A stretch of DNA of 64,000 nt from Kitasatospora indigofera (GCF_014655955.1 NZ_BNBO01000037.1:17075-81074), one strand, 5' to 3'; counted from the first letter of the stretch, positions 46,381 to 56,711 are shown. Notes: generated by a model not told the origin, from the sequence alone. Numbers and translations are program-made.

Positions 46381-46396
46381 TCGATTAAATGTTCGA
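46381..46396. promoter_or_regulatory. half-conserved LexA-like box on the nrdR side
   Basis: TCGATTAAATGTTCGA matches TCGAAC-N4-GTTCGA at all defined positions except two in the left half. It sits at the expected transcription start of the candidate nrdR promoter. Confidence 0.4.
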
Positions 46397-46450
46397 CTGC
46401 ACAAGTCTAATCCGGGCCGACGCGCCTGGGCGGCCGGATCCCCCGAAGAC

Positions 46451-46460
46451 CTAGATCTAG
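46451..46460. promoter_or_regulatory. candidate NrdR box 1
   Basis: CTAGATCTAG, a 10-bp perfect palindrome matching 8 of 10 core positions of the NrdR consensus CWATATATWG. A second candidate lies about 32 bp (three helical turns) downstream. Confidence 0.55.
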
Positions 46461-46481
46461 TGGCTAGAGTGCTCCTCGGAC

Positions 46482-46494
46482 CCACACGTTGTGG
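46482..46494. promoter_or_regulatory. candidate NrdR box 2
   Basis: CCACACGTTGTGG, a CCACA/TGTGG inverted repeat centred about 32 bp from box 1, the usual pairing distance for NrdR boxes. The core match is weaker than box 1. Confidence 0.42.
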
Positions 46495-46559
46495 TTGACC
46501 CCCTCGCATCGCGTAGACTCGTCGGGGTCCGCACGTCATGCCAGGGAGGGAATCCTCAG

Positions 46560-47057
46560 GTGCACTGCCCCTTCTGTAGGCACTCCGACAGTCGCGTCGT
46601 CGACAGTCGCACCACCGACGACGGCAGCTCGATCCGCCGCCGCCGGCAGTGTCCCGACTGCAGCCGCCGATTCACCACGGTGGAGACGGCCGCACTGATG
46701 GTCGTCAAGCGCAGCGGCGTCACCGAGCCGTTCAGCCGGGAGAAGGTCATCTCCGGGGTCCGCAAGGCCTGCCAGGGCCGCCCGGTCACCGAGGACGCCC
46801 TCGCCCAGCTCGGCCAGCGGGTCGAGGAGTGCCTGCGGGCCAGCGGCAGCGCCGAGCTCTCGACACACGACGTCGGGCTCGCCATACTCGGTCCGCTCAA
46901 GGACCTCGACGTGGTCGCCTACCTGCGCTTCGCCAGCGTGTACCGGGCGTACGACGGACTGGAAGACTTCGAGGCCGCCATCGCGGAACTCCGCGCCGAG
47001 CAGGCCTTCGCCCTGGAGGACGGCGCCCCGGTGCCGGCCCCCGCCGCCGCGTCCTGA
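46560..47057 (+). CDS. nrdR: transcriptional repressor NrdR
   Basis: A 165-residue regulator of ribonucleotide reductase genes. The N-terminal zinc ribbon has Cys3, Cys6, Cys31 and Cys34 (HCPFCRH ... RQCPDCSRRF). An ATP-cone domain begins near VVKRSGVTEPFSREKV and senses ATP/dATP. GTG 46560 is chosen because the zinc ribbon must start there and AGGGAGGG lies 9 nt upstream. It precedes nrdJ, its target and operon partner in Streptomyces. Confidence 0.95.
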   Translation: MHCPFCRHSDSRVVDSRTTDDGSSIRRRRQCPDCSRRFTTVETAALMVVKRSGVTEPFSREKVISGVRKACQGRPVTEDALAQLGQRVEECLRASGSAELSTHDVGLAILGPLKDLDVVAYLRFASVYRAYDGLEDFEAAIAELRAEQAFALEDGAPVPAPAAAS

Positions 47058-47190
47058 CCGGCGGGCACCGCATGACCCCGGCCGGTGCGTCATTCGACGC
47101 GGCGGCGTAACACCGACGTACTACAACCGTACCGACCGGCCCTCCGGGGCTGACGCGCGCCCGAAATCTGGGCACAGAACACCACAAACC

Positions 47191-47224
47191 GTGCGGTAAC
47201 AGCCGGCGACCCGGCCGTCCGCAC
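47191..47224 (+). promoter_or_regulatory. nested stem-loop in the nrdJ leader
   Basis: GTGCGG (47191-47196) pairs with CCGCAC (47219-47224), enclosing GCCGG (47202-47206) / CCGGC (47211-47215). It lies 76 nt before nrdJ in the 243-nt nrdR-nrdJ gap. No cobalamin riboswitch consensus is seen. Confidence 0.35.
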
Positions 47225-47300
47225 ACCAGGAGAAGCGAACCAGCGGCACCCCGGAAGCAAAGGGGCGCCGAGGGCGTTTGCCCAGGAGGAGGAGCGAGAA

Positions 47301-50192
<2,892 letters not shown>

Positions 50193-50276
50193 TCCCGGGC
50201 GCGGCCCGCGGGCCCCGGCGTTGAGTTCCGCCCGCCGGGGAGGCCGGGCCGCGACCGTTCGCGGGACCGCAGTGTG

Positions 50277-50311
50277 ACGAAGGGCGCCGACCACCGGTCG
50301 GCCCCCTTCGT
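50277..50311 (+). terminator. nrdJ terminator
   Basis: ACGAAGGG + GCCGACC pair with GGTCGGC + CCCTTCGT (one C/C mismatch) around a 3-nt loop, 85 nt after the nrdJ stop. Confidence 0.78.
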
Positions 50312-50376
50312 GCTGCCCAGGGCCGGCGCCGGCGTCCCCCGGCCTGGGGATGTCACGTTCCGGCGGGCCGTCCGGT

Positions 50377-50398
50377 CGTTCTCAGGGAAACGAGAACG
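50377..50398. promoter_or_regulatory. inverted repeat upstream of the NmrA-like gene
   Basis: CGTTCTC (50377-50383) and GAGAACG (50392-50398) with an 8-nt spacer, ending 15 nt before the ATG. Probably an operator; the regulator is not in the window. Confidence 0.45.
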
Positions 50399-50413
50399 GG
50401 AGAAGGGACGGTC

Positions 50414-51178
50414 ATGAAGCCGATTCTGGTGACCGGGGGCACCGGCACGCTGGGCCGGGAGGTGGTGCGGCTGCTGCTCGCGCAGGGGTGCGAGGTGCGG
50501 GTGCTGAGCCGTCGCGCGCACTCCGGGGGCGGGCACGCCTGGGTGGTGGGGGACCTCACGACGGGGGCGGGGGTGGACGCGGCGGTGGCCGGCGTCTCGG
50601 CGGTGGTCGACTGCGCCACCACCCAGGGGAAGGCCGACGTCACGGCGACGGCCAACCTGGTGGCGGCGGCCCGCCGGGCCGGGGTGCCGCACCTGGTGTA
50701 CGTCTCGATCGTCGGCGTGGACCGGGTGCCGCTGGGCTACTACCGGGCGAAGCTCGCGGCCGAGCGGCTGGTCCGGGAGTCGGGGCTGGGCTGGACGGTG
50801 CTGCGGGCCACCCAGTTCCACGACCTGCTGCTCTCGGTGCTGCGGGTGACCGCGAAGTCCCCGGTGGTGCCGGTGGCGGCGGGGGTGCGGTTCCAGCCGG
50901 TGGACGCCGGGGAGGTGGCGGCGCGGCTGGTCGAGCTGGTGGGCGGGGAGCCGGCGGGGTACGCGCCCGAGCTGGGCGGGCCGAGGGTGATCGGGTACGA
51001 GGAGGCGGCGCGGGCGTACCTGCGGGCGGCCGGGCTGCGCCGGGTGCTGCTGCCGGTGCGGCTGCCCGGGGAGACCTTCCGGCGGTTGCGGGCGGGCGGG
51101 AACCTGACACCCGAGCACGCGGACGGGCGGGGCACCTTCGAGGAGGCGCTGGCGGCGCGGTTCGGCGGACCGGCCTGA
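50414..51178 (+). CDS. NmrA-like NAD(P)-binding Rossmann-fold protein
   Basis: A 254-residue atypical short-chain dehydrogenase. The N-terminal dinucleotide motif is ILVTGGTGTLGREVVRLLL (GGxGxxG). VSIVGVDRVPLGYYRAKLAAERL includes the YxxxK-like region, and VLRATQFHDLL is typical of NmrA/NAD(P)H-quinone-oxidoreductase-type members. These act as redox sensors or reductases. ATG 50414 has AGAAGGGA upstream. It precedes the HTH/Clp_N pair on the same strand, but those genes have their own promoter. Confidence 0.85.
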   Translation: MKPILVTGGTGTLGREVVRLLLAQGCEVRVLSRRAHSGGGHAWVVGDLTTGAGVDAAVAGVSAVVDCATTQGKADVTATANLVAAARRAGVPHLVYVSIVGVDRVPLGYYRAKLAAERLVRESGLGWTVLRATQFHDLLLSVLRVTAKSPVVPVAAGVRFQPVDAGEVAARLVELVGGEPAGYAPELGGPRVIGYEEAARAYLRAAGLRRVLLPVRLPGETFRRLRAGGNLTPEHADGRGTFEEALAARFGGPA

Positions 51179-51180
51179 AG

Positions 51181-51198
51181 TGTCAACCTGGGTTGACA
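51181..51198. promoter_or_regulatory. operator palindrome 1 of the HTH/Clp_N operon
   Basis: TGTCAACCTGGGTTGACA, an 18-bp palindrome with one central mismatch. Its right arm supplies the -35 hexamer TTGACA (51193-51198). Confidence 0.8.
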
Positions 51199-51221
51199 GG
51201 GCGCGGCTGTCAACCTAGGTT
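51193..51221 (+). promoter_or_regulatory. leaderless promoter of the HTH/Clp_N operon
   Basis: TTGACA (51193-51198), 17-nt spacer, TAGGTT (51216-51221), then 6 nt to the ATG at 51228. Both hexamers are inside palindromes; the transcript would start at or next to the start codon. Confidence 0.75.
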
Positions 51222-51225
51222 GACA
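51208..51225. promoter_or_regulatory. operator palindrome 2 of the HTH/Clp_N operon
   Basis: TGTCAACCTAGGTTGACA, a perfect 18-bp palindrome ending 2 nt before the ATG. It contains the -10 TAGGTT. Centre-to-centre distance to palindrome 1 is 27 bp. Confidence 0.82.
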
Positions 51226-51227
51226 CC

Positions 51228-51467
51228 ATGAGCGACACCAAGGAACTCGCGGCAGCCGCGAGCAGTCGTGACCCCGCGGTGGGCCTGCGGGCGGTCCGCG
51301 CCCTGCGCGACCTGGCGGACCGGCTGGAGGACCTCCAGGTCGGCAACGCCCGCGGCCAGGGCTGGTCCTGGCAGGACATCGCGATCTGCCTCGGCGTCAG
51401 CAGGCAGGCGGTCCACAAGAAGTACGGCCGACGCGGTTTCGGCACGGACGAGAAGGACGGAGGCTGA
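51228..51467 (+). CDS. small helix-turn-helix DNA-binding protein
   Basis: A 79-residue protein, helical throughout, with a C-terminal helix-turn-helix WSWQDIAICLGVSRQAVHKKY at about residues 45-65. The N-terminal half (LRAVRALRDLADRLEDLQV) is amphipathic and may dimerise. Two 18-bp palindromes cover its own promoter, so autoregulation is likely (inference). The stop at 51465-51467 is immediately followed by the Clp_N gene, so they form an operon. Similar HTH/Clp_N pairs are common in actinobacteria; no biological role is known to me. Confidence 0.85.
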   Translation: MSDTKELAAAASSRDPAVGLRAVRALRDLADRLEDLQVGNARGQGWSWQDIAICLGVSRQAVHKKYGRRGFGTDEKDGG

Positions 51468-51468
51468 G

Positions 51469-52041
51469 ATGTTCGAACGATTCACCGTCGCCGCGCGCGG
51501 GACGGTCGTGCAGGCCAGGGAGGAGGCCGCCGCGCTCCGGCACGACCACGTGGGCACCGAGCACCTGCTGCTCGGCATGCTCGGGCAGGCCGACGACCCC
51601 TCCGCCCAGGTGCTCGTCGACGCCGGGCTCGACCTGGCCACCGCCCGGGCCGCCGTGGTCCGGCTGCTCGGGTCCGGCGACGACGCACAGGCGCTGGCCA
51701 GCATCGGGGTGGACCTGGACGCCGTCCGGGAGGCGGTCGAGGCCGCTTTCGGCGAGGGCGCGCTGGACGGACCGGGGAAGGGGGAGGAGCGCCGCGGCCG
51801 GGGCTGGTTCAAGGCCGGCGGCCGCAGCCCGTTCACCCCAAGGGCGAAGAAGACCCTGGAGCTGTCGCTGCGCGAATCGATCCGGCTCGGCTCCGGTCAC
51901 ATCGCGGTCGGCCACCTCCTGCTCGGCGTGCTGCGCGAGGGGCAGGGGCTGGGTGCCCGGGTGATCGCGGATCACGGGCTGGACTTCGCGGCGGTGCGGC
52001 GGGCCGTCGAGGCCCGGCTCACCGAGTCGGCGACCGGCTGA
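51469..52041 (+). CDS. stand-alone Clp N-domain (Clp_N repeat) protein
   Basis: A 190-residue protein with two Clp_N repeats. The first is at about residues 1-75 (MFERFTVAARGTVVQAREEAAALRH ... GTEHLLLGMLG) and the second at about 120-185 (FTPRAKKTLELSLRES ... GHIAVGHLLLGVLREG). Clp_N domains dock substrates or adaptors onto ClpA/ClpC, but no AAA+ ATPase domain is present, so it cannot unfold proteins itself. A linker with KGEERRGRGW joins the repeats. It may be an adaptor, decoy or sensor working with the HTH protein encoded 1 nt upstream. Confidence 0.87.
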   Translation: MFERFTVAARGTVVQAREEAAALRHDHVGTEHLLLGMLGQADDPSAQVLVDAGLDLATARAAVVRLLGSGDDAQALASIGVDLDAVREAVEAAFGEGALDGPGKGEERRGRGWFKAGGRSPFTPRAKKTLELSLRESIRLGSGHIAVGHLLLGVLREGQGLGARVIADHGLDFAAVRRAVEARLTESATG

Positions 52042-52226
52042 CCGGGCGGGGTGCTTCGTGGGCGGACGCCCGGGCGGGGCCGGGACGCCCGGTCGGGTCA
52101 CCACCCGGTCCGGTCGCCGCCCGCTCCCGGCCTCCGCGCCCGGCCGGACGGGGAGGCCGGCCGGGCGAGGCCGGGCGCTCCCGTACTGGCCGTCAACTGG
52201 TCGGTCGAGTCCGCCAAATGAATGGA

Positions 52227-52232
52227 TATGAT
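52227..52232 (+). promoter_or_regulatory. -10 element upstream of the conservon
   Basis: TATGAT in an AT-rich patch, 113 nt before cvnA. The -35 region (GTCGAG, 52204-52209) is poor, so an activator or alternative sigma factor may be needed. Confidence 0.45.
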
Positions 52233-52256
52233 CTTCCGACCGCGCATATCGAACAC

Positions 52257-52292
52257 CCGCCCGGAGGCCACGGCAGCGTGCCCTCCGGGCGG
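52257..52292 (+). promoter_or_regulatory. leader hairpin of the conservon mRNA
   Basis: CCGCCCGGAGG (52257-52267) pairs perfectly with CCTCCGGGCGG (52282-52292) around a 14-nt loop, between the -10 and cvnA. It could be an attenuator or the terminator of the upstream operon. The rest of the 304-nt gap is non-coding. Confidence 0.45.
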
Positions 52293-52345
52293 TCGCGCGC
52301 TGTCGCCCGCCCCGCCGTCGACGCCTGCAGCCGAGGACCGGACTG

Positions 52346-54028
52346 ATGAGAGCACGCACGAGACCCGCCGACGGGCCCCGCCTGCGACCGGCCCCGCGCA
52401 CCATCGCCCTGACCGGCGCCGCGGTGCTGCTGGCCGCGGTCGCCGGCCCGGTGGCGGTGGCCCGGGCGACCGCCGCGGACCAGCCGCTGACCGCCGGCGC
52501 CGTCTGCGCCGTCGTCGTCCTGTGGTGCATCGCGGTCGGCCTCGCCGCCGGCGCCACCGAGCGGGCCCGCCGCCTCGCCGCCGAACTGGCCGCCTGCCAG
52601 CACGAACTGGCGGAGGCCCGGAGCGAGACGGTGGGTGCCCACGGGCGGACCGCCGAGTCCACCGCCGCCGCCGAGGCCGCCCGCAAGGAGCGCGCCACCG
52701 CCCTCGCCGCACTGGCCACCGCCCAGGAGGAGCTGGCACGGGCCGAGAAGGAGGCCGAGACCAGGCGCGCCGAACGCCGCGACCTGCTCCGGCTGACCGA
52801 CGAGATCCTCCCCGCCGTGGTCGAACGGCTGCGCACCGGCGCCTCCGTGGACACGGCGCTCGCCGAGCACCGCCGCCACCCGCAGATCGCCGTCCTGCGC
52901 ACCGTCGCCGAGCAGGTCGGCCGCGGGGAGCGCGAGCGGGCGGCCGCGCTCGCGGTCTGCGCCACCGCCGCCGGGCGGGTCCAGGCACTGGCCACCAGCA
53001 TGCACGCCGACCTGCGCGAGATGCAGCACCGGCACGACGAGGACGTCCTCGGCGACCTGCTGCGGCTCGACCACTCCACCGCCCAGGCCGGCCGGCTGGC
53101 CGACAGCATCGCCGTCCTCACCGGTGCCCGCTCGGGCCGCCGGTGGACCAAGCCGATCGGCGTGGAGTCCGTCCTGCGCGGCGCGCTGGGCCGGATCGGC
53201 GCCTACCAGCGGGTCCGGCTGCACAACGCCAGCACCGCCGCCGTCGCCGGCTACGCCGCCGAGGGCGTGATGCACGCACTCGCCGAACTGCTCGACAACG
53301 CGGCCAACTTCTCCGCCCCGCCGGCCGAGGTGCACGTCTACGTGGAGGAGGCGTACGCCGGACTGGTGATCACCGTCGAGGACGGCGGGCTCGGACTCGG
53401 CGACAGCTGGCTGCGGCGCGCCGAGCGGGCGGTCTCGGGCGAGCCGCTCGACCTCGGCGCCCTGTCGGCCGGCACCCGGATCGGGCTGGCGGTGGTCGGC
53501 GCGCTGGCCCGCAAGCACGGCCTGAGGATCTCCTTCCGGCCGTCCGCCCGGGGCGGCACGGGCGTGGTGATGCTGATCCCGCAGCAGCTGGTCACCCACC
53601 CGCCGGCCACCGAGCCGCCGCCCGTCCGGCCGGCGCGGACCCAGCCGGCCCCGGCCTCCGTCGGCCCTCCCGCTTTCGTGGACGCTGCTGCCCCGGTGCC
53701 CGCCCGGGAACCGGCCGTCGCTCCGGTCGACACCGCCGGGCACGCCGACACCGCCGGGTCGGGGCGCGGGCCGGCGGCGGACGGCGCCCTGCCGCAACGC
53801 CGCCGCGGTCAGACCCTCGCGGCCGCGACGCGTCCCGCCGCGACGCCTCCCGGCGGGACGCCCCCCGCCTCGCCGCCGGCCGCCGCCCCCGACCTGCCGG
53901 CCCCCGACCGGACCACCCCCGAGGCGACCGCCGCCGTGCGGGCCGCCCGGTTCGGCGCCTTCCGCCAGGCCCTGCAGGGCCAGGACACATCCGACGTTTC
54001 CCCCGTACCCCCGAAGGACGACTCCTGA
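52346..54028 (+). CDS. cvnA: conservon sensor-kinase-like ATPase CvnA
   Basis: A 560-residue membrane protein, the histidine-kinase-like component of a conservon. Two hydrophobic segments (about 22-42 and 47-66) are followed by a long Ala/Glu coiled coil to about 150. A dimerisation-like stretch (LLRLDHSTAQAGRLAD) comes next. The HATPase domain has an N-box ALAELLDNAANFSAPP and G-boxes VEDGGLGLG and GLAVVGALARKHG. The C-terminal 150 residues are Pro/Ala-rich. It has no partner receiver domain. In studied conservons (cvn9 of S. coelicolor) it forms a membrane complex with CvnB-D resembling a G-protein-coupled system. Its stop overlaps cvnB (ATGA). Confidence 0.88.
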   Translation: MRARTRPADGPRLRPAPRTIALTGAAVLLAAVAGPVAVARATAADQPLTAGAVCAVVVLWCIAVGLAAGATERARRLAAELAACQHELAEARSETVGAHGRTAESTAAAEAARKERATALAALATAQEELARAEKEAETRRAERRDLLRLTDEILPAVVERLRTGASVDTALAEHRRHPQIAVLRTVAEQVGRGERERAAALAVCATAAGRVQALATSMHADLREMQHRHDEDVLGDLLRLDHSTAQAGRLADSIAVLTGARSGRRWTKPIGVESVLRGALGRIGAYQRVRLHNASTAAVAGYAAEGVMHALAELLDNAANFSAPPAEVHVYVEEAYAGLVITVEDGGLGLGDSWLRRAERAVSGEPLDLGALSAGTRIGLAVVGALARKHGLRISFRPSARGGTGVVMLIPQQLVTHPPATEPPPVRPARTQPAPASVGPPAFVDAAAPVPAREPAVAPVDTAGHADTAGSGRGPAADGALPQRRRGQTLAAATRPAATPPGGTPPASPPAAAPDLPAPDRTTPEATAAVRAARFGAFRQALQGQDTSDVSPVPPKDDS

Positions 54029-54468
54029 TGAGCAGCGCGACCGGCCGTGACCTCGACTGGCTGTTGGAGAACCTGCTGACCGCGACGCCCGGCGCCAGGC
54101 ACGCCCTGGTGCTCTCCGCGGACGGCCTGAAGCTCTGCCACACCGCCGCTCTGAGCACCGACCAGGCGGACCAGCTCGCCGCCATCGCCTCCGGCATCCA
54201 GAGTCTGGCGCACGGCGCCTCGATCGAGTTCGGCGACCGCAGCGGCGGCGTCCGCCAGTCGATGACGGAGTTCCACGGCGGCATCCTGTGCATCGTCGCG
54301 GCGGGCGAGGGCGCGCACCTGGCCCTGGTCACCGACGACGACGCCGACGTGGGCGTGGTGGGCCACAACATGCACGGCCTGATCGAGCAGATCGGCAGCC
54401 ACCTGAGCGCCCCGCCGCGGGACCAGGACGAGGGTGACGGCCGGCCGGCCGCCGCCGGCCCGGTATGA
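54028..54468 (+). CDS. cvnB: conservon roadblock/LC7-domain protein CvnB
   Basis: A 146-residue roadblock/LC7 protein (DLDWLLENLLTATPGARHALVLSADGL ... GGILCIVAAGEGAHLALVTDDDADVG). Roadblock domains regulate small GTPases; this is the presumed GAP/GEF-like or scaffold subunit beside CvnD. It overlaps cvnA and cvnC by 1 and 4 nt. Confidence 0.9.
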   Translation: MSSATGRDLDWLLENLLTATPGARHALVLSADGLKLCHTAALSTDQADQLAAIASGIQSLAHGASIEFGDRSGGVRQSMTEFHGGILCIVAAGEGAHLALVTDDDADVGVVGHNMHGLIEQIGSHLSAPPRDQDEGDGRPAAAGPV

Positions 54469-54845
54469 GCGCACGGCCGGCCCCGGCGGGCCGCGACGAC
54501 GGCCCGGACCGGCTCTACACCGTGACCGGAGGCCGCAGCCGCCCGCCGGAGAACGTCTTCGACCTGGTCACGCTGATCGTCGCGGAGGGCGGCCCAGCCC
54601 CCGGCATGCAGTCCGAGCTGGCCCGGATCCTGCGGATCTGCTCGGCCCCGACGGCGGTGGTGGAGATCGCCGCCGAGCTGCGGATGCCGGTGTCCGTGGT
54701 GAAGATCCTGCTCGGCGACCTGCTGGAGGCGGGCCGGATCACCGCCCGCCACCCCCGCTTCTCCCCGGCCCGGCGCCCCGGCGCCGCCCGGCTGCCCGAT
54801 CTCGACACGTTGAAGCAGGTGCTCGATGGACTCCAGCAGCTCTGA
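54465..54845 (+). CDS. cvnC: conservon DUF742 protein CvnC
   Basis: A 126-residue DUF742 protein, with DRLYTVTGGRSRPPENVFDLVTLIV at the start and a winged-helix-like core (ILRICSAPTAVVEIAAELRMPVSVVKILLGDLLEAGRI). It is always found with CvnA, B and D; the HTH-like core might bind DNA or a partner. It overlaps cvnB by 4 nt and cvnD by 20 nt. Confidence 0.9.
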   Translation: MSARPAPAGRDDGPDRLYTVTGGRSRPPENVFDLVTLIVAEGGPAPGMQSELARILRICSAPTAVVEIAAELRMPVSVVKILLGDLLEAGRITARHPRFSPARRPGAARLPDLDTLKQVLDGLQQL

Positions 54846-55467
54846 CACCGCGCTCCGCCCGGGGCGTGCGCCGCTGCGCGGGACCGCCGACAACGGCATG
54901 AAGATCGTCGTGGTGGGCGGCTTCGCCGTCGGCAAGACCACCCTGGTGGGCTCGGTCAGCGAGATCCGTCCGCTGAACACCGAGGAGACCATGACCCGGG
55001 CGGGCGTGGGCGTAGACGACCCCTCGGCGGTGCCGGACAAGAGGTCGACCACGGTCGCCTTCGACTTCGGCCGGATCACCCTCTCGGACGAGAACGTGCT
55101 GTACCTGTTCGGCGCGCCCGGGCAGGAGCGGTTCTGGTTCCTCTGGGACCGGCTGTTCAGCGGGGCGCTCGGCGCGGTGGTTCTGGTGGACACCCGGCGC
55201 CTGGAGGAGTCCTGGTACACGATCGACCGGCTGGAGCACCACGGCACCCCGTTCATCGTCGCCCGCAACAACTTCGGGGAGCCGACGCACGGCCTGGACG
55301 AGGTGCGCAGCGCGCTGGACCTGCCCGACGACGTCCCGCTGGTGGACTGCGACGCCCGGGACCGCGAGTCGGCCAAGCAGGTGCTGATCGCACTCGTCCG
55401 TCATCTGCACACCCGCGTCGAAGCCTCCCAGCGGGCGGGCGCGGCCGAGGAGGAGACCACCCCGTGA
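54826..55467 (+). CDS. cvnD: conservon small GTPase-like protein CvnD
   Basis: A 213-residue Ras-like ATP/GTP-binding protein. The P-loop is GGFAVGKTT (residues 31-39). G3 is GAPGQERFWFLW (97-101 is APGQE, lacking the usual Asp of DxxGQ). At the G4 position the sequence is ARNNF rather than NKxD, as in this family, so guanine specificity by the classical motif is not evident. It is the nucleotide switch of the conservon. It overlaps cvnC by 20 nt and cvnE by 4 nt. Confidence 0.9.
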   Translation: MDSSSSDTALRPGRAPLRGTADNGMKIVVVGGFAVGKTTLVGSVSEIRPLNTEETMTRAGVGVDDPSAVPDKRSTTVAFDFGRITLSDENVLYLFGAPGQERFWFLWDRLFSGALGAVVLVDTRRLEESWYTIDRLEHHGTPFIVARNNFGEPTHGLDEVRSALDLPDDVPLVDCDARDRESAKQVLIALVRHLHTRVEASQRAGAAEEETTP

Positions 55468-56711
55468 CCGAGCCCGCCCCGACCCCGCCGCCGGGCTGCC
55501 CGGCGCACGCCCACGCGGCCCCGCTGTACGGGCCGCGGTTCCAGACCGACCCGGCCCAGGTGTACCGGGAGCTGCGCGCCGCCCACGGGCCGGTGGCACC
55601 GGTCGAACTGCCCGGGGGAGTCCCGGGCTGGCTGGTCATCGGCTACCGCGAGCTGCAGCACGTCACCGGGCAGCCGCAGCTGTTCGGCCGGGACTCGGCC
55701 CGCTGGAACGCCTGGCCGTCGATCCCCGACGACTGGCCGCTGAAGCCGATGACGGCGCCGGTGCCGTCGGTGCTGTACACCGAGGGCGCCGAGCACCGGC
55801 GGCGCTCCGCCGCCGTCGGCGACGCGCTGGCCGGGGTGGACCAGTACGAGCTGAGGAAGCACGCCGAGGAGATCGCCGACCGGCTGATCGACGCCTTCGC
55901 CGGGCGCGGCGAGGCGGACCTGGTCGCGCAGTACGCGCACCGGATGCCGCTGCTGGTGCTGTGCCGGCTGTTCGGCCTCGGCGAGGAGGAGGCGCCGGTC
56001 CTGATCGAGGGCCTGCTGACGATGCTGGACGGCGGCCCGGAGGCCCAGGCGGGGGCGATGCGCCTGCTGGCGGGCATGGAGCGGCTGGTGGAGGAGAAGC
56101 GGGAGTGGCCCGGCTCCGACATCCCGTCCCGGATGCTGGCGCACGAGGCCGGGCTGAGCGAGGTGGAGCTGATGTGGGACCTGCGGGTCCTGCTGATCGC
56201 CGGTCACCAGCCCACCAGCTACTGGATCTCCAACGCGCTGCGGCTGATGCTCACCGACGAGCGGTTCGCGGCCTCGCTCTCGGGCGGGCGGCGCAGTGTC
56301 GGCCAGGCGCTGAACGAGGCGCTCTGGGAGGACACCCCGACGCAGATCTTCGCGGGCCGCTGGGCCACCAGGGACACCCAGCTCGGCGGGCAGCGGATCG
56401 CGGCCGGCGACCTGGTGCTGCTGGGCCTCGCCGGGGCCAACGCGGACCCGGCGGTGCGCGGGGCGGACGGCGCGCCCGCCGAGGGCAACCGCGCGCACCT
56501 CAGCCACTCCTACGGGGAGCACGGCTGCCCGTCCCCGGCCCGGGAGGTGGCCGAGATGATCGCGACCACGGCGATCGAGGTGCTGCTGGACCGGCTGCCG
56601 GACCTCCGGCTGGCGGTGGCGGAGCACGCGCTGGTGTGGCGTCCCTCGCCCTGGGTGCGCGGCCTGGTGGCCCTGCCGGTTTCTTTCACCCCCGGGTACG
56701 TGGCCGGGTGA
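55464..56711 (+). CDS. cvnE: conservon cytochrome P450 CvnE, CYP157-like, without ExxR motif
   Basis: A 415-residue P450 whose K-helix reads EALW (residues 285-288) instead of the nearly universal ExxR. The I-helix has AGHQPT (246-251) instead of AGxET. The heme-thiolate Cys355 is kept but in a degenerate loop, SYGEHGCPSPARE. This matches CYP157, reported to lack ExxR (recalled literature). Such P450s are paired with CYP154 enzymes in conservons. Its catalytic status is uncertain. It starts by a GTGA overlap with cvnD, so it belongs to the signalling operon. Confidence 0.88.
   Translation: MTEPAPTPPPGCPAHAHAAPLYGPRFQTDPAQVYRELRAAHGPVAPVELPGGVPGWLVIGYRELQHVTGQPQLFGRDSARWNAWPSIPDDWPLKPMTAPVPSVLYTEGAEHRRRSAAVGDALAGVDQYELRKHAEEIADRLIDAFAGRGEADLVAQYAHRMPLLVLCRLFGLGEEEAPVLIEGLLTMLDGGPEAQAGAMRLLAGMERLVEEKREWPGSDIPSRMLAHEAGLSEVELMWDLRVLLIAGHQPTSYWISNALRLMLTDERFAASLSGGRRSVGQALNEALWEDTPTQIFAGRWATRDTQLGGQRIAAGDLVLLGLAGANADPAVRGADGAPAEGNRAHLSHSYGEHGCPSPAREVAEMIATTAIEVLLDRLPDLRLAVAEHALVWRPSPWVRGLVALPVSFTPGYVAG

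Noticed and set aside
47058..47300. Cobalamin riboswitch controlling nrdJ
   Set aside because: No B12-box or kissing-loop signatures could be found; only a short nested stem is present.
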